41,190 nucleotides of DNA from Ruminococcus sp. (GCA_017460665.1 JAFUAO010000086.1:1-41190), one strand, 5' to 3'; shown: positions 16,042 through 24,614, counted from the first letter of the stretch. Numbers and translations: made by a program. The notes: a model not told the origin generated them from the sequence alone.

Positions 16042-16071
16042 GGTGAGCCTCCTTCAATGTAATTTGATGAA

Positions 16072-16121
16072 CGTCTAAATAGACGGTAAAATTTTAGACG
16101 GTATTTCGATTTCCGTCTAAA
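16072..16121. promoter_or_regulatory. Probable operator of sdpR-sdpI: three GTCTA-type sites
   Basis: CGTCTA-AA-TAGACG (16072-16085) is a perfect inverted repeat. TTTAGACGG (16093-16101) is exactly inverted as CCGTCTAAA (16113-16121), 11 bp apart. The sites cover the transcription start and leader just below the -10 element, suited to repression by the encoded ArsR-family protein. Confidence 0.75.
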
Positions 16122-16124
16122 TAT

Positions 16125-16153
16125 AATATACCACAGCTTTTCCCGTTTGTCAA
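16125..16153 (-). promoter_or_regulatory. Promoter of sdpR-sdpI
   Basis: On the reverse strand TTGACA (16153-16148), 17 bp, TATATT (16130-16125), immediately above the operator repeats. Confidence 0.85.
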
Positions 16154-16295
16154 GGGGTATTTTGAAATTTATCAAAATAATTTTTCCGGAAGGCCCATTC
16201 TCCCCAAAATATCAGGGGAAATAACAGCTCATGGCTGCGGAGATCTCCGGTGGAGAGATGCAATTAGTTAGATCAGAAAAATATATCTCCAGCCC

Positions 16296-16324
16296 TTGAC
16301 TTTTTTCTCCAAAGATGATATAAT
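16296..16324 (+). promoter_or_regulatory. Promoter of the tRNA pair
   Basis: TTGACT (16296-16301), 17 bp, TATAAT (16319-16324) with extended -10 TGA, 15 bp before the first tRNA. Confidence 0.85.
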
Positions 16325-16338
16325 ATCATATGTGATTT

Positions 16339-16425
16339 GCGAGTGTGCTGGAATAGGCAGACAGGCTAGCTTGAGGTGCTAGTGTTGGAAACGACGTGTG
16401 GGTTCAAGTCCCGTCACTCGCACCA
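16339..16425 (+). tRNA. tRNA-Leu (anticodon GAG)
   Basis: Acceptor GCGAGTG pairs with CACTCGC. The anticodon arm is CTAGC-TTGAGGT-GCTAG, giving anticodon GAG (codon CUC). A long variable arm, a GTTCAAGTC T-loop and an encoded CCA end are present. Confidence 0.95.
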
Positions 16426-16428
16426 TTT

Positions 16429-16520
16429 GGACAGATGGCTGAGCTGGTCTAAGGCGCACGACTGGAACTCGTGTATACGTTAATAGCGTATCGAGGGTTC
16501 GAATCCCTCTCTGTCCGCCA
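16429..16520 (+). tRNA. tRNA-Ser (anticodon GGA)
   Basis: Acceptor GGACAGA pairs with TCTGTCC. The anticodon arm is CACGA-CTGGAAC-TCGTG, giving anticodon GGA (codon UCC). A long variable arm, a GGTTCGAATCC T-arm and an encoded CCA end are present. It begins 3 nt after the tRNA-Leu and shares its promoter and terminator. Confidence 0.95.
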
Positions 16521-16525
16521 AATAT

Positions 16526-16560
16526 AGCCGATCGTGGTCGATACTGCGATCGGCTTTTTT
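16526..16560 (+). terminator. Terminator of the tRNA operon
   Basis: AGCCGATCG (16526-16534) pairs exactly with CGATCGGCT (16547-16555), with six T residues overlapping and following the stem. Confidence 0.9.
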
Positions 16561-16726
16561 GCTGCTTAAATCTCGAAAATTTTACTTCGATCTTCATAGA
16601 TGACATTGAGCTGTTTTAGCTATGTGTAAGGATTTGAACTCTCAAAAGAGCAGATCAAGTCCCCTTCAAACGTCGAAATACAGGCAAATCTCGATTTTGC
16701 CAGTCAAAAATAGTATACAAAGTTTC

Positions 16727-16784
16727 GGACTCGGTTTTAGTGCTTTTCACGAAATGTGAAAGCACTGGGATCGAGTCCTTTTTT
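16727..16784 (+). terminator. Long stem terminator in a gene-free stretch
   Basis: GGACTCG (16727-16733) pairs with CGAGTCC (16772-16778). An inner hairpin (AGTGCTTTTCAC with GTGAAAGCACT) sits inside, and six T residues follow. The 16561-16983 region has no convincing protein gene. This terminator has no visible upstream gene, so it may be a relic or end a small RNA. Confidence 0.7.
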
Positions 16785-16983
16785 GTTCCCTAGAAAATGA
16801 AATGATAGAAAACAGATCAGCAATTTGTGAGCCGTTTTTGACGGCATCGGTGGTAGGTCAGGAAACTACACCACCTAGAGCAACAAAAGTCGCTGTGAAC
16901 GATTTTTGAGCCTCCTGTGCCAGATACATAGAAAGCAGATCACGCCTGCTGCCTATGGAATAATTATGACAGGAGGAAAACAG

Positions 16984-17469
16984 ATGAACAAATTTTACAT
17001 GAACGGTAAGCTGATACACAAGGCTTCCGATCACAACACCAAACGATGTGAGGTCGAGAAATGGGTATTCCTTCCTCACTCCGACTTTGAAAGGCTGAAA
17101 ACAAACCCATATCAGGAGCATGAAGCGATCACTGCTGCAAAGGACCTTATGTACGAGGACAAGAATGCCTATCACTGCATAATGCTGCTTGATGAGTACG
17201 GCGAAGACGGACTGCTCATCGAAGCGGAAGGATTTGATCATCCTCGCCTTTCCATGTTCGTACCTGATGCTAAGTCGATCTACGAAAGGTACCATACTTC
17301 CGAACCCGAACTGAAACCTCACGACATGATCAAGGATACTGTTGAAAAGATCACCGAACTTGCTCATACAGGCAAAACAGACTTCACATCGGCTGATATG
17401 ATCGATATGGATGAGATCGAGAGTCATGTTAAAAATACCGATCGCTTATTTTGTTCTGAACTGTCGTGA
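16984..17469 (+). CDS. Hypothetical protein of mobile-element type, probably with an altered C-terminus
   Basis: 161 aa from the ATG at 16984, chosen because AGGAGG lies 7 nt upstream. Longer in-frame starts have no site. The protein (MNKFYMNGKLIHKAS..., then EKWVFLPHSDFERLK) resembles uncharacterised proteins common in Ruminococcus mobile elements, possibly of the DUF6329 group (from memory, not checked). I see no catalytic motif, signal or membrane helix. The last ~12 residues run into sequence that belongs, on the other strand, to a decayed sensor gene, so the true C-terminus may have been replaced at a junction near 17,450. It lies 460 bp after the tRNA pair, a frequent integration site. 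Confidence 0.6.
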   Translation: MNKFYMNGKLIHKASDHNTKRCEVEKWVFLPHSDFERLKTNPYQEHEAITAAKDLMYEDKNAYHCIMLLDEYGEDGLLIEAEGFDHPRLSMFVPDAKSIYERYHTSEPELKPHDMIKDTVEKITELAHTGKTDFTSADMIDMDEIESHVKNTDRLFCSELS

Positions 17470-17500
17470 ACTCCTCTGTTTTGTTGCGGGTCGAGAAGCA

Positions 17501-17693
17501 CTACTTGGCGGCGTCGGCATCGATGGTGAGCTCGGCGAGATCGAGCGCTGGCCGATATCGCTGCTCCCTGATAGCGGCTGCCTATCATTTTAACGATGAG
17601 ATAGGACGCCCCGAAGCTCAGCAGGACGAAAATGAAGAGCATCAGAGCCGTCGATACGGCGATACTTTTCTTTATTGGACCTGACATTTTCAT
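17501..17693 (-). pseudogene. Frameshifted 5' remnant of a membrane sensor gene
   Basis: The first ~40 codons from 17693 encode a clear start and one membrane helix (SIAVSTALMLFIFVLLSFGASYLIV). The frame then degenerates into Arg-rich nonsense. In another frame the DNA reads RPALDLAELTIDADAAK followed by a stop at 17501, a pattern typical of the region after the first helix of Cache-type sensor proteins (compare LAEGAASIAASAVDPDKVDEY in the HD-GYP protein at 9165). The rest of the gene is missing. A good promoter is still present upstream. This is a truncated and shifted gene end, consistent with a rearrangement at the cluster border. Confidence 0.6.
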
Positions 17694-17741
17694 ACCTCTA
17701 TATCACGTGCAAAAGCACATCGTATTACTATGTATACCATT

Positions 17742-17770
17742 ATTCTATGCTAAAGAATGAAAATTGTCAA
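17742..17770 (-). promoter_or_regulatory. Intact promoter of the sensor remnant
   Basis: On the reverse strand TTGACA (17770-17765), 17 bp, TAGAAT (17747-17742), about 50 nt before the ATG of the decayed gene. The rest of 17771-17888 is AT-rich with no gene seen. Confidence 0.65.
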
Positions 17771-17888
17771 CTTGTTTATTAAAATCGGTGTCGAAGTCCA
17801 CGGAAATATTACATTTTCACAAATATTATCCAAGAAATATAAAATAGGAAAACAGGATCGCCCCAAAGAAAAGCGGTGCTTTTCGCAC

Positions 17889-17931
17889 AAAAAAACAGCC
17901 GCAAAGAAGCAAAAGCCTCTTAATGGCTGTT
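17889..17931 (-). terminator. Terminator of the NRPS operon
   Basis: On the reverse strand AACAGCC and GGCTGTT form the outer stem, with an inner AAGAGGC/GCTTCTT hairpin, then a T-run. It lies directly after the thioesterase stop codon, marking the end of the operon. Confidence 0.8.
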
Positions 17932-17936
17932 TTTGT

Positions 17937-18683
17937 TTAACGGCGGCTCTTATCCAGTACCTTTCGGAAATTGTCGCCTTCGTACAGGAAGAAATGACCG
18001 CCGTCAAATTCGGTGTAGCTGCTGTGCGCCGAGGTCATTTTCTGCCAGTTTTTCATATTGTCCCTGTTGAAATAGGGGTCGCTGCGTCCGCAGAAAACGT
18101 ATAGGTCGGTGCTTTTCAGCATAGCTCCGCTGTAGACGTAGCTGTCGTGGAGCAGATAATCGCCGTAGATGACGTCAAGGTAGAAGTCGAGGACGTCCTT
18201 GTTCTCGAAGAGCGCGGAGTCCGTGCCCGAGAGCAGCTTTACCTCGTCGATGAGCCGCTCCCTGCCCATCGACGTCTTATACCCCGGCGAGACCACGTCG
18301 GGGGAGCTGTGGGAGCATATTATCGCCCGCTCGGCAGGCGTCCCCATCTTCTCGAGCCTCAGCGCACACTCAAACGCTATCAGTGAGCCGAGGCTGCACC
18401 CGATGAGCGAGAAGGGCTTTCTCAGCTGCTCCGACAGCTCGGAGATTTCCCCGCAAAGGTGCGAGATGAGCCTGTCCCAGTCGCAGAGCGGCTCCTCTTC
18501 CATGCGCGAGCCGTGCGCGGGGAGCTCCGTCGGTATCACGGCGATGTCAGCGGCTTTGCCGATATTGCGGAAGAATGCCGACGCGCTCCCGCCTGCGTGG
18601 TGGAAGCAGAATAACAGCTGCCGCTCATTCCCGCTCAGTCTGTGCAGGTACGGGAAGCTTTTGTATCCGAGCCGAGTCCTCAT
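17937..18683 (-). CDS. Type II thioesterase of the NRPS cluster
   Basis: 248 aa alpha/beta-hydrolase of the GrsT type. Visible features are FCFHHAGGSASAFF (oxyanion region, 26-38), ELPAHGSR, nucleophile Ser97 in GCSLG, Asp in CGRSDPYF and His in FDGGHFF. The Cys before the nucleophile is unusual; most members have GHSMG. Type II thioesterases remove wrong acyl groups from carrier domains. Because no megasynthase in this cluster has its own release domain, this enzyme might also free the product. The ATG overlaps the stop of the preceding gene as ATGA, indicating translational coupling. It is the last gene before the terminator. Confidence 0.9.
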   Translation of the reverse strand: MRTRLGYKSFPYLHRLSGNERQLLFCFHHAGGSASAFFRNIGKAADIAVIPTELPAHGSRMEEEPLCDWDRLISHLCGEISELSEQLRKPFSLIGCSLGSLIAFECALRLEKMGTPAERAIICSHSSPDVVSPGYKTSMGRERLIDEVKLLSGTDSALFENKDVLDFYLDVIYGDYLLHDSYVYSGAMLKSTDLYVFCGRSDPYFNRDNMKNWQKMTSAHSSYTEFDGGHFFLYEGDNFRKVLDKSRR

Positions 18684-19996
18684 TTCATCAGCTCTTTCAT
18701 GGTGAGACCCTTTTCAGCTGCGAGGGTGTCGAAGAAATTCTTCATGAACTCCACGAGCTTTATGAAGTCCGCGCGGCAGTACACCTTGTCATCGAGGGCG
18801 AAGTGGAGCTCGAGGACGTCCTTCTGCTCGAATGCGACGAGGAAGATGTAATCAACGTCGAAAACGTGCTCGGGGATAGTCTGCGGCATCCACGATGTGA
18901 CCTCGACTCCGGGGAGATCGGAGGGCCCCATGCCCTTCATTATGTCCTGAGCGTAGCTGAAAAGGAAGCGCGAATACGTCACCTGCGAATAGAAACTGGG
19001 GGTGTGCTTCATTCCCTCGGAGGTAGTGAGCATTATGCTCTTGAGGAAGTCCTTGACCTCGGTGTCGTCGCGGGGGATGCTGTTGCGCAGGAGCATCGGG
19101 TCGAGCTGTAAAACGACTGTGTCGAAGAATTCGGGTACAGAGCGGTTCGCGGATATGCAGGTTATCGCTGTCTCGTCAGTGGAATACACGTGCGAGAGCG
19201 CAGCCTGATACGCGGCTATAACGAGGTTTCCCGCAGTTGTCTTGTAGTTCTTGCCCGCCTGCTTGAGGGTGCTCATAGGTATCTTCACGAGCTTTTCGTC
19301 CTCGCTTATGGAGTTGTTTTCGAGGGGCGCGTTATACTTGTAGAGCCCGTCGAGTCCCTCTCCTATCTTCTGCCAGTAAAGGGTGTTCTGCTCCATCACG
19401 CCGTTATCCTTGAACTTCTCGTAGAATTCGTAGAAATCGAGCAGCGAGCGCTTGTTTATCTTTCCGCCGCCCGGGAGACCGATGTAGTCGAGAATGAGCT
19501 TTTTCAGAATGAGCAGGAAGGCCTGTCCGTCAGCCATTCCGTGGTCTATGGCGAGCGCGAGGAAGTGGTCGTCCTCGCCGAGCTTGTAGAGAACTATCGG
19601 GCAGGCGCAGTCCCTGTAGTATTCGCGCTGAAAAACGTTGTACTGGACCTCCTTTTTGGCGTTCTCGAATCTCTCGTCGGGGTCGCTGCCCTCGGGCACC
19701 TTCTCCTCGAGCTGTATCTCGTAGCTTTCAAGTATCCTGAAATAGAGGTCGTCGGGGTCGTCCATATTGAGCACCGAGCGCATGGTGTCGATATCGCGGT
19801 AGCCGTTATTTATAGCCTTTTCCATTTTCTTGAGGTTTATCTTGCCCTTTATGCGCATACCCGCAGCGCATACGAGGGGGAATCTCTTGTCGAATCTGCC
19901 GTCGATGAGCTGCACGCCCCTGTTCATGAGCTTCACGAGCTCGAACGCCTCGAATTTGTCATTACCCTTTGAATCTTTTACATAAGCTGTGTTCAT
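18680..19996 (-). CDS. Free-standing condensation-domain protein with catalytic His
   Basis: 438 aa from the ATG at 19996, supported by AAGGAG and an ATGA overlap with the previous stop. The upstream in-frame extension belongs to the preceding gene. Length and pattern match one condensation/acyltransferase fold. The active-site motif reads AIDHGMADG (His152, Asp156, Gly157), equivalent to HHxxxDG with the first His replaced by Asp. The second, catalytic His is intact. Free-standing C domains such as VibH join a carrier-bound acyl group to a soluble amine, and relatives esterify alcohols. It is therefore a good candidate for product release or capping. The acceptor cannot be read from sequence. 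Confidence 0.8.
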   Translation of the reverse strand: MNTAYVKDSKGNDKFEAFELVKLMNRGVQLIDGRFDKRFPLVCAAGMRIKGKINLKKMEKAINNGYRDIDTMRSVLNMDDPDDLYFRILESYEIQLEEKVPEGSDPDERFENAKKEVQYNVFQREYYRDCACPIVLYKLGEDDHFLALAIDHGMADGQAFLLILKKLILDYIGLPGGGKINKRSLLDFYEFYEKFKDNGVMEQNTLYWQKIGEGLDGLYKYNAPLENNSISEDEKLVKIPMSTLKQAGKNYKTTAGNLVIAAYQAALSHVYSTDETAITCISANRSVPEFFDTVVLQLDPMLLRNSIPRDDTEVKDFLKSIMLTTSEGMKHTPSFYSQVTYSRFLFSYAQDIMKGMGPSDLPGVEVTSWMPQTIPEHVFDVDYIFLVAFEQKDVLELHFALDDKVYCRADFIKLVEFMKNFFDTLAAEKGLTMKELMK

Positions 19997-21258
19997 ATCG
20001 TTACTCCTTGTATCATATTTCTGAGGACGGTATCGGCTTCGCACCCGATAAACGCCCTTGTATAGCTGCCGAATACGGCGATCGTTTTTTCGTAGTCCCT
20101 GCGTGAGAACCTGCTGCGCGGGCAAACGAACTCCACCTCAAACACGTCTGCGAGCTCCTGTATGCGCAGGTAGATGAACGACGCGTCAACGCCGTCGAGG
20201 TAGAGGTCGGGCATATACTGCGTATATATGCCTTCGGGCAGGAAGGGCTTGCTGTGGTTGAGGAAGGACATACCGTAGCGGCTTATCGGGATATCGCGGA
20301 TATGCGCCGACTTGTGGCGGAGGTTGTCTCCCGCCTCGGCAGAGACCTTCTTCACGAAGGCTCCGAGCGTATCGTCGGTGTCAATGAGGATACGGCTGCT
20401 GAGGGGCTTGACGAACGGCCCGATTATTCCCCATTCGTCGAGGGAGTTCCTGTCGGTGGATACGTAGGATATCACATTGTCCGCGCTGCCGAAAACGGTC
20501 ATGAGTGTGAGGTGATAGACAGCCGTGAAGAGGCTGCCTGCGGTAGTTTTAAGCCTGCGCGCGGCAGACGAGAGCTTCTGCCGCGGGAAATACATAAAGC
20601 GAGGTCTGCCGTCGAAGGCGGGGAGGTCGCGCACATCGGGACTGTACGGCGGCAGCTCACAGCCGCCTATGTGACTGCGCCAGTATTCCGCGTCTGCAGC
20701 GGCTTTTTCGTCGCTGAGCCCCGCGATATAGTCCCTCATGCTCTTGGTCGAGACGCCTCCCGCTATGACAGTGCCCTTGTAGCAGCTGAGTATCTTCATC
20801 AGTGCCACGCCAATGGAGTGACCGTCGGAAACATAGCGGTCGAGGTAGGCTGCGAGAAAAAACTCCCCGCTGTCTATCCTGTAAAGCTCGGCAAAGAACG
20901 GGCTGAACGAGTATCTGTCCCTTACGGAGGAGCTCTGCGCGATAAGGCGGTTTTTGGCGTATTCGAGGCGCTCTGCGGGAGTCGCGCCCTCCGCGCTGAC
21001 GATATGCAGCTCCTCCGTGATGTCCTTGTCGAAGAGATAGCTGCTGCTGCCGTCGGCGTTCTTTACGAGGTGCATATGGAAGCAGTCGATCTCGGAATAG
21101 ACCTGCCTTACCGCCTCATTCAGCGCCTTGGTATCGACCTCCTCATGTATGCTCACGCCGTAGGAGACACAGCTTTCAAGTCCGCTTATCCGCTGACCGT
21201 CGAGCAGTGTTGTCCCGTTGATGCAAAAATCGGTATAGTCAAGTATGCTGTTTCCCAT
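19993..21258 (-). CDS. Free-standing condensation-like protein lacking the catalytic His
   Basis: 421 aa from the ATG at 21258. GAGGGG lies 10 nt before it, while an ATG three codons earlier (21267) has no spacing for a site. The protein shares the condensation fold pattern with its neighbour, but the active-site motif is YLDRYVSDG: Arg141 replaces the catalytic His, while Asp145-Gly146 remain. It may be a structural or acceptor-binding partner of the active protein encoded next, or use different chemistry. TGA of the NRPS gene and this ATG are separated by one base, the same junction style as at 24613-24617. Confidence 0.75.
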   Translation of the reverse strand: MGNSILDYTDFCINGTTLLDGQRISGLESCVSYGVSIHEEVDTKALNEAVRQVYSEIDCFHMHLVKNADGSSSYLFDKDITEELHIVSAEGATPAERLEYAKNRLIAQSSSVRDRYSFSPFFAELYRIDSGEFFLAAYLDRYVSDGHSIGVALMKILSCYKGTVIAGGVSTKSMRDYIAGLSDEKAAADAEYWRSHIGGCELPPYSPDVRDLPAFDGRPRFMYFPRQKLSSAARRLKTTAGSLFTAVYHLTLMTVFGSADNVISYVSTDRNSLDEWGIIGPFVKPLSSRILIDTDDTLGAFVKKVSAEAGDNLRHKSAHIRDIPISRYGMSFLNHSKPFLPEGIYTQYMPDLYLDGVDASFIYLRIQELADVFEVEFVCPRSRFSRRDYEKTIAVFGSYTRAFIGCEADTVLRNMIQGVTI

Positions 21259-21259
21259 A

Positions 21260-24200
21260 TCACACATTCCCCTCGATGAGAGCAGCTATCTCTGCGAGGT
21301 CCTCGGCGTTGAGAATGTCGAAGACTTGTATCTCCGCATCGTACGTTTCCTTAGCCCATGCAGCTATCTTCATGGCGGCAATGGAGTCTCCGCCGATGCC
21401 GTAGAAATCGTCCTCGGCGGTAATGGAATCGTCGCCGAAGATCTCCCTGCACGCAGCAATGAAGCGCTCGGTCAGCGAGCCGCTCTGTGTTGTCTCGTCA
21501 GCCTCGGAAGCGGCAGCGGGAGCCGCTTCTGCCGTAGCGCCGCTTTTTATGAGTAGCGCGGTCTTCCTGCGGTCTATTTTGCCGTTTCGGGTAGTGGGGA
21601 ACTCCTCTATGCGGAAATAGCGCTGGGGTATCATGTACGCCTGAAGCATTTCCGAAAGGCTGCGTTTCAGCTCTGCCTCGTCTATCTCCTTGTCGGAGGT
21701 GTAAACGGCGATGAGCTTGTCGGTATCCTCGTCCTTTATGACTATGCACGAGGATATCGGGTCATACGACCTTACGGCGTTCTCGACGCCCGTGAGCTCT
21801 ATCCTCTTGCCATTTATCTTCACCTGATAGTCCTCTCTGCCGAGTATGCGTATCTCGCCATTTTCGAGGTATTCGCCCCTGTCGCCGGTGTTGTACGCCC
21901 TTGCGCCGCGGTATTCGCTATAGCGCAGCTCAGTCTCGTCGGGGTCGCCGATGTAGCCGCCCGTCACGCCTGCGCCCGAGACGTACATCGTGCCGCTGAC
22001 ACCTATCGGGCAGAGAGCGCGGTGACTGTTGAGGATATAGTACGAGGTAGCGGGGAAGGGCTTGCCGTAGGGGATAAAGGCTGCGCCTGCCTCATCGGGC
22101 GAGACCTTGTGGCTGATGTTCCATATCGTCGTCTCGGTCGGACCTCCGACGCTGAAAATGTCGGTATCAGGCGAGGCGTCGAACAGCTTTTTCACGAGTG
22201 CGGGGCTTATCCAGTCGCCGCCCATCACGATCGTCCTGAGCTTCGCGACGGCGCTGCTGCCCTTATCGCCGAGCAGGGTCAGCATCTCCATGAACGCAGG
22301 AACGGAATTCCAGAAGTTCACATCGTATCTCATGATGAGGTCGTACCAGTGTGAGGGCTCCTTTTTCTTCTTCTCCGACGGGACTGCTATGCAGCCGCCC
22401 GCCGTGAGTATGCCGTACACATCGTAGAGCGACATATCGTGGCACAGGCTCGTTACGGCGAGCGCGGTCGGGATATAGTCCATGCCCATTATGCGGCGGT
22501 TATTGAAAATGCAGTTTGAAAGTCCCCTGTTGAGTACGGATACGCTCTTCGGGACGCCTGTAGTTCCCGAGGTGTTGATGATGACAGCCTCGGAGTCGGG
22601 GGCGCAGCTGTCGGCAAAGCCCGTGGTATCGGGGCTGCCTGTGAAAACGGAGCTGTCGCAGCGGATAACGTTGTACCTATCGCTGTCGATGCCTGCAAGG
22701 TGCTCGCCGAGCACTACTACAGCCTCCGCATTCACGTTGTCTATGCACTTTATCTGCGTTTCCTCGGGGAGCTCGGTCTCGAGCGGCATATACGAGATAC
22801 CCGCACACATACAAGCAGCCGAGACGATTATCTGTTCGGGAGCCTTGTCCATCACGAGGGCTATCCTTGCGGGCTTGTGTCCGCAGCGGCTCACGAGGAC
22901 AGAGATGAAGCTCTCGGCGGCGGCGCGGAGCTCCCCGTAGGTGTATTCACCTTCCTCGGAGACGATGGCTTTGCGGTCGGGATAGCTTTTGAAGGCGTTT
23001 ATGAGCTCTGCGCCTATCCACATTTTTTCTTCCGCGTTTTCGGCGTCCTTGTCATAGAGCAGAGCGGTTTCCGCGATGATGCTCATATCCCTGCTGCACA
23101 CCCCGATATCCCTCAGCGTTACGGCGTAGCTCTCATCGGAGGCTATCCTGCTGACGGTCTCCATGAAGCAGTCGGCAATGCCCTCGGCGGAGCGCGCGGA
23201 GATGATGTCGGGCTCGTAGTTCATGAGGAACACCTTGCTGCCGTCCATTTCCGTAAGGAGCACCTCTATCCAGTTCTGGCTGGTAAATGTCCTGACATAG
23301 TGCTTCGAGAAGTGCGTGAGCTCGCCGTGCCTGCTGCTGCCGACCGTGCTCGTGAAGGTCACGGGCGCAGGGATAGATGCGCCGATACGCTCCTGAAACA
23401 GCTTGAGTATGTCGGTTCCAGAAAAGCTGCTGTGCTCGCGGCAGTCGAACAGCGTCTCCTGCGTGGCAGCTGCGGTCTCGATGAGCGGGAGGTCCTTGGT
23501 GTCGTCGAAGTGTACGAACGTGAAGTTCGAGCACAGACCGACTGTGTTTTCGATGTTCCTGCACTCCTCGGGTCTCACGGACATCGGGATATTGATGAAG
23601 AAGCTGTGGTTCTCGCTGTAAAGGCTCAGCACCTTGCCGAATACGGTGAGGAGGAGCGCGAAGGGCGTGATATTGTTTTTTCTCGCCAGCTCGGACACAG
23701 CGGCGTACTCGCTCTCATCGAAGTATTTCACTATCTGCACCGCCGACGCCTTCTCCACCTTCTCGGGACGCTTCATTATCGGGAGGCGCGGTCTGTGGGA
23801 AATATTCTTCACCATCTCCGCCCAGAAGCGGCGGTCGTCCTCGAAGTCCTCGCTCGATTTTACGTCGCTGAGATACGAGCAGTAGTCCGCGAACCTGCAC
23901 GGCACCGAAGGCTCTTTTCCGCCGTATACAGCGTCTATCTCGTGAATGAGTATATCGAGTCCCTCGCCGTCGGAGACGAGTCCGTCATACGATACGTGAA
24001 TGATGGCGGAGGTGTCGGTCGTGCGGCTGACCGAGAAGGCTATCAGCGGGGGAGCGGCGGGGTCAAATTCATGCTCGTACTGCTTTGCACGGTTCTCCCC
24101 GAGCCTTGCAGCACGCTCGTCGTCCGAGAGGCCGCGGAGGTCATACTCGGGCACCTCGACGCTGACCTGATTCCTGATTATGCATTTGCCCTCGTCGACA

Positions 24201-24613
24201 TAGGCTGCCCTGAGCGAAACCTGACTGTTGACGATCTTCGTGACGGTGTCCCTGAACCTGTCGGTGTCGTAGTCATCGCACGCGAGCTCGAAATACGCCT
24301 TTGAGGCGCTTCCGCCGAGAGTGACCTCCTTTCTTCTGCCGATATATACCGTCTTCTGCATATCGGTCACGTGCACCACCTCGTCGTCGGACTGTCCGCC
24401 GCCGATGAGAGCTGCTATCCCGTTTACCGTTCCGCAGCGGTAGAGCTCCTTGAGCGATATCTTCTTTCCGAGGCTCTTCTTTATCTGCATTTGCAGCTTC
24501 GTGAACTCGAACGAGCCTCCGCCAAGCTCAAGGAAGTTTTCGTCGTTGCCGCACTCGTCTATCTTGAGTATCGTGCAGAACGATTCGTTCAGTTTCTGTA
24601 TTATCTCGTCCAT
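21260..24613 (-). CDS. NRPS: carrier - cyclization (Cy) - adenylation (Cys-like code) - carrier
   Basis: 1117 aa from the ATG at 24613, which has GGAGG 8 nt upstream (an ATG at 24643 lies inside the previous gene). Domains: carrier with Ser34 in LGGGSFEF (1-75); Cy domain (about 80-510) with QKTVYIGRRKEVTLGG and the DxxxxD motif SYDGLVSDGE (Asp210, Asp215); A domain (about 530-1025) with NTSGTTGVPKS, CHDMSLYDVYG, GGPTETTIW and NGKIDRRK; second carrier with GIGGDSI (Ser near 1077). My reading of the ten specificity residues is D-M-Y-N-V-G-V-I-W-K, close to the Cys code DLYNLSLIWK. The Cy motif usually ending TPQVxLD reads TSQNWIE here. No TE, reductase or terminal C domain. The order matches the start of PchE and HMWP2, which make aryl-thiazolines. 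Confidence 0.9.
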   Translation of the reverse strand: MDEIIQKLNESFCTILKIDECGNDENFLELGGGSFEFTKLQMQIKKSLGKKISLKELYRCGTVNGIAALIGGGQSDDEVVHVTDMQKTVYIGRRKEVTLGGSASKAYFELACDDYDTDRFRDTVTKIVNSQVSLRAAYVDEGKCIIRNQVSVEVPEYDLRGLSDDERAARLGENRAKQYEHEFDPAAPPLIAFSVSRTTDTSAIIHVSYDGLVSDGEGLDILIHEIDAVYGGKEPSVPCRFADYCSYLSDVKSSEDFEDDRRFWAEMVKNISHRPRLPIMKRPEKVEKASAVQIVKYFDESEYAAVSELARKNNITPFALLLTVFGKVLSLYSENHSFFINIPMSVRPEECRNIENTVGLCSNFTFVHFDDTKDLPLIETAAATQETLFDCREHSSFSGTDILKLFQERIGASIPAPVTFTSTVGSSRHGELTHFSKHYVRTFTSQNWIEVLLTEMDGSKVFLMNYEPDIISARSAEGIADCFMETVSRIASDESYAVTLRDIGVCSRDMSIIAETALLYDKDAENAEEKMWIGAELINAFKSYPDRKAIVSEEGEYTYGELRAAAESFISVLVSRCGHKPARIALVMDKAPEQIIVSAACMCAGISYMPLETELPEETQIKCIDNVNAEAVVVLGEHLAGIDSDRYNVIRCDSSVFTGSPDTTGFADSCAPDSEAVIINTSGTTGVPKSVSVLNRGLSNCIFNNRRIMGMDYIPTALAVTSLCHDMSLYDVYGILTAGGCIAVPSEKKKKEPSHWYDLIMRYDVNFWNSVPAFMEMLTLLGDKGSSAVAKLRTIVMGGDWISPALVKKLFDASPDTDIFSVGGPTETTIWNISHKVSPDEAGAAFIPYGKPFPATSYYILNSHRALCPIGVSGTMYVSGAGVTGGYIGDPDETELRYSEYRGARAYNTGDRGEYLENGEIRILGREDYQVKINGKRIELTGVENAVRSYDPISSCIVIKDEDTDKLIAVYTSDKEIDEAELKRSLSEMLQAYMIPQRYFRIEEFPTTRNGKIDRRKTALLIKSGATAEAAPAAASEADETTQSGSLTERFIAACREIFGDDSITAEDDFYGIGGDSIAAMKIAAWAKETYDAEIQVFDILNAEDLAEIAALIEGNV

Positions 24614-24614
24614 T

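Noticed and set aside
16379-16606. Reverse open frame across the two tRNA genes (GLEPTRR-type product)
   Set aside because: It is antisense to both tRNAs. Such frames are a well-known spurious product of tRNA loci.
22700-24304. 534-codon forward open frame opposite the NRPS gene
   Set aside because: It is a shadow of the GC-rich NRPS gene. There is no ribosome site, its composition is rich in Arg, Val and Glu as expected from the opposite strand, and the reverse frame has full NRPS motifs.
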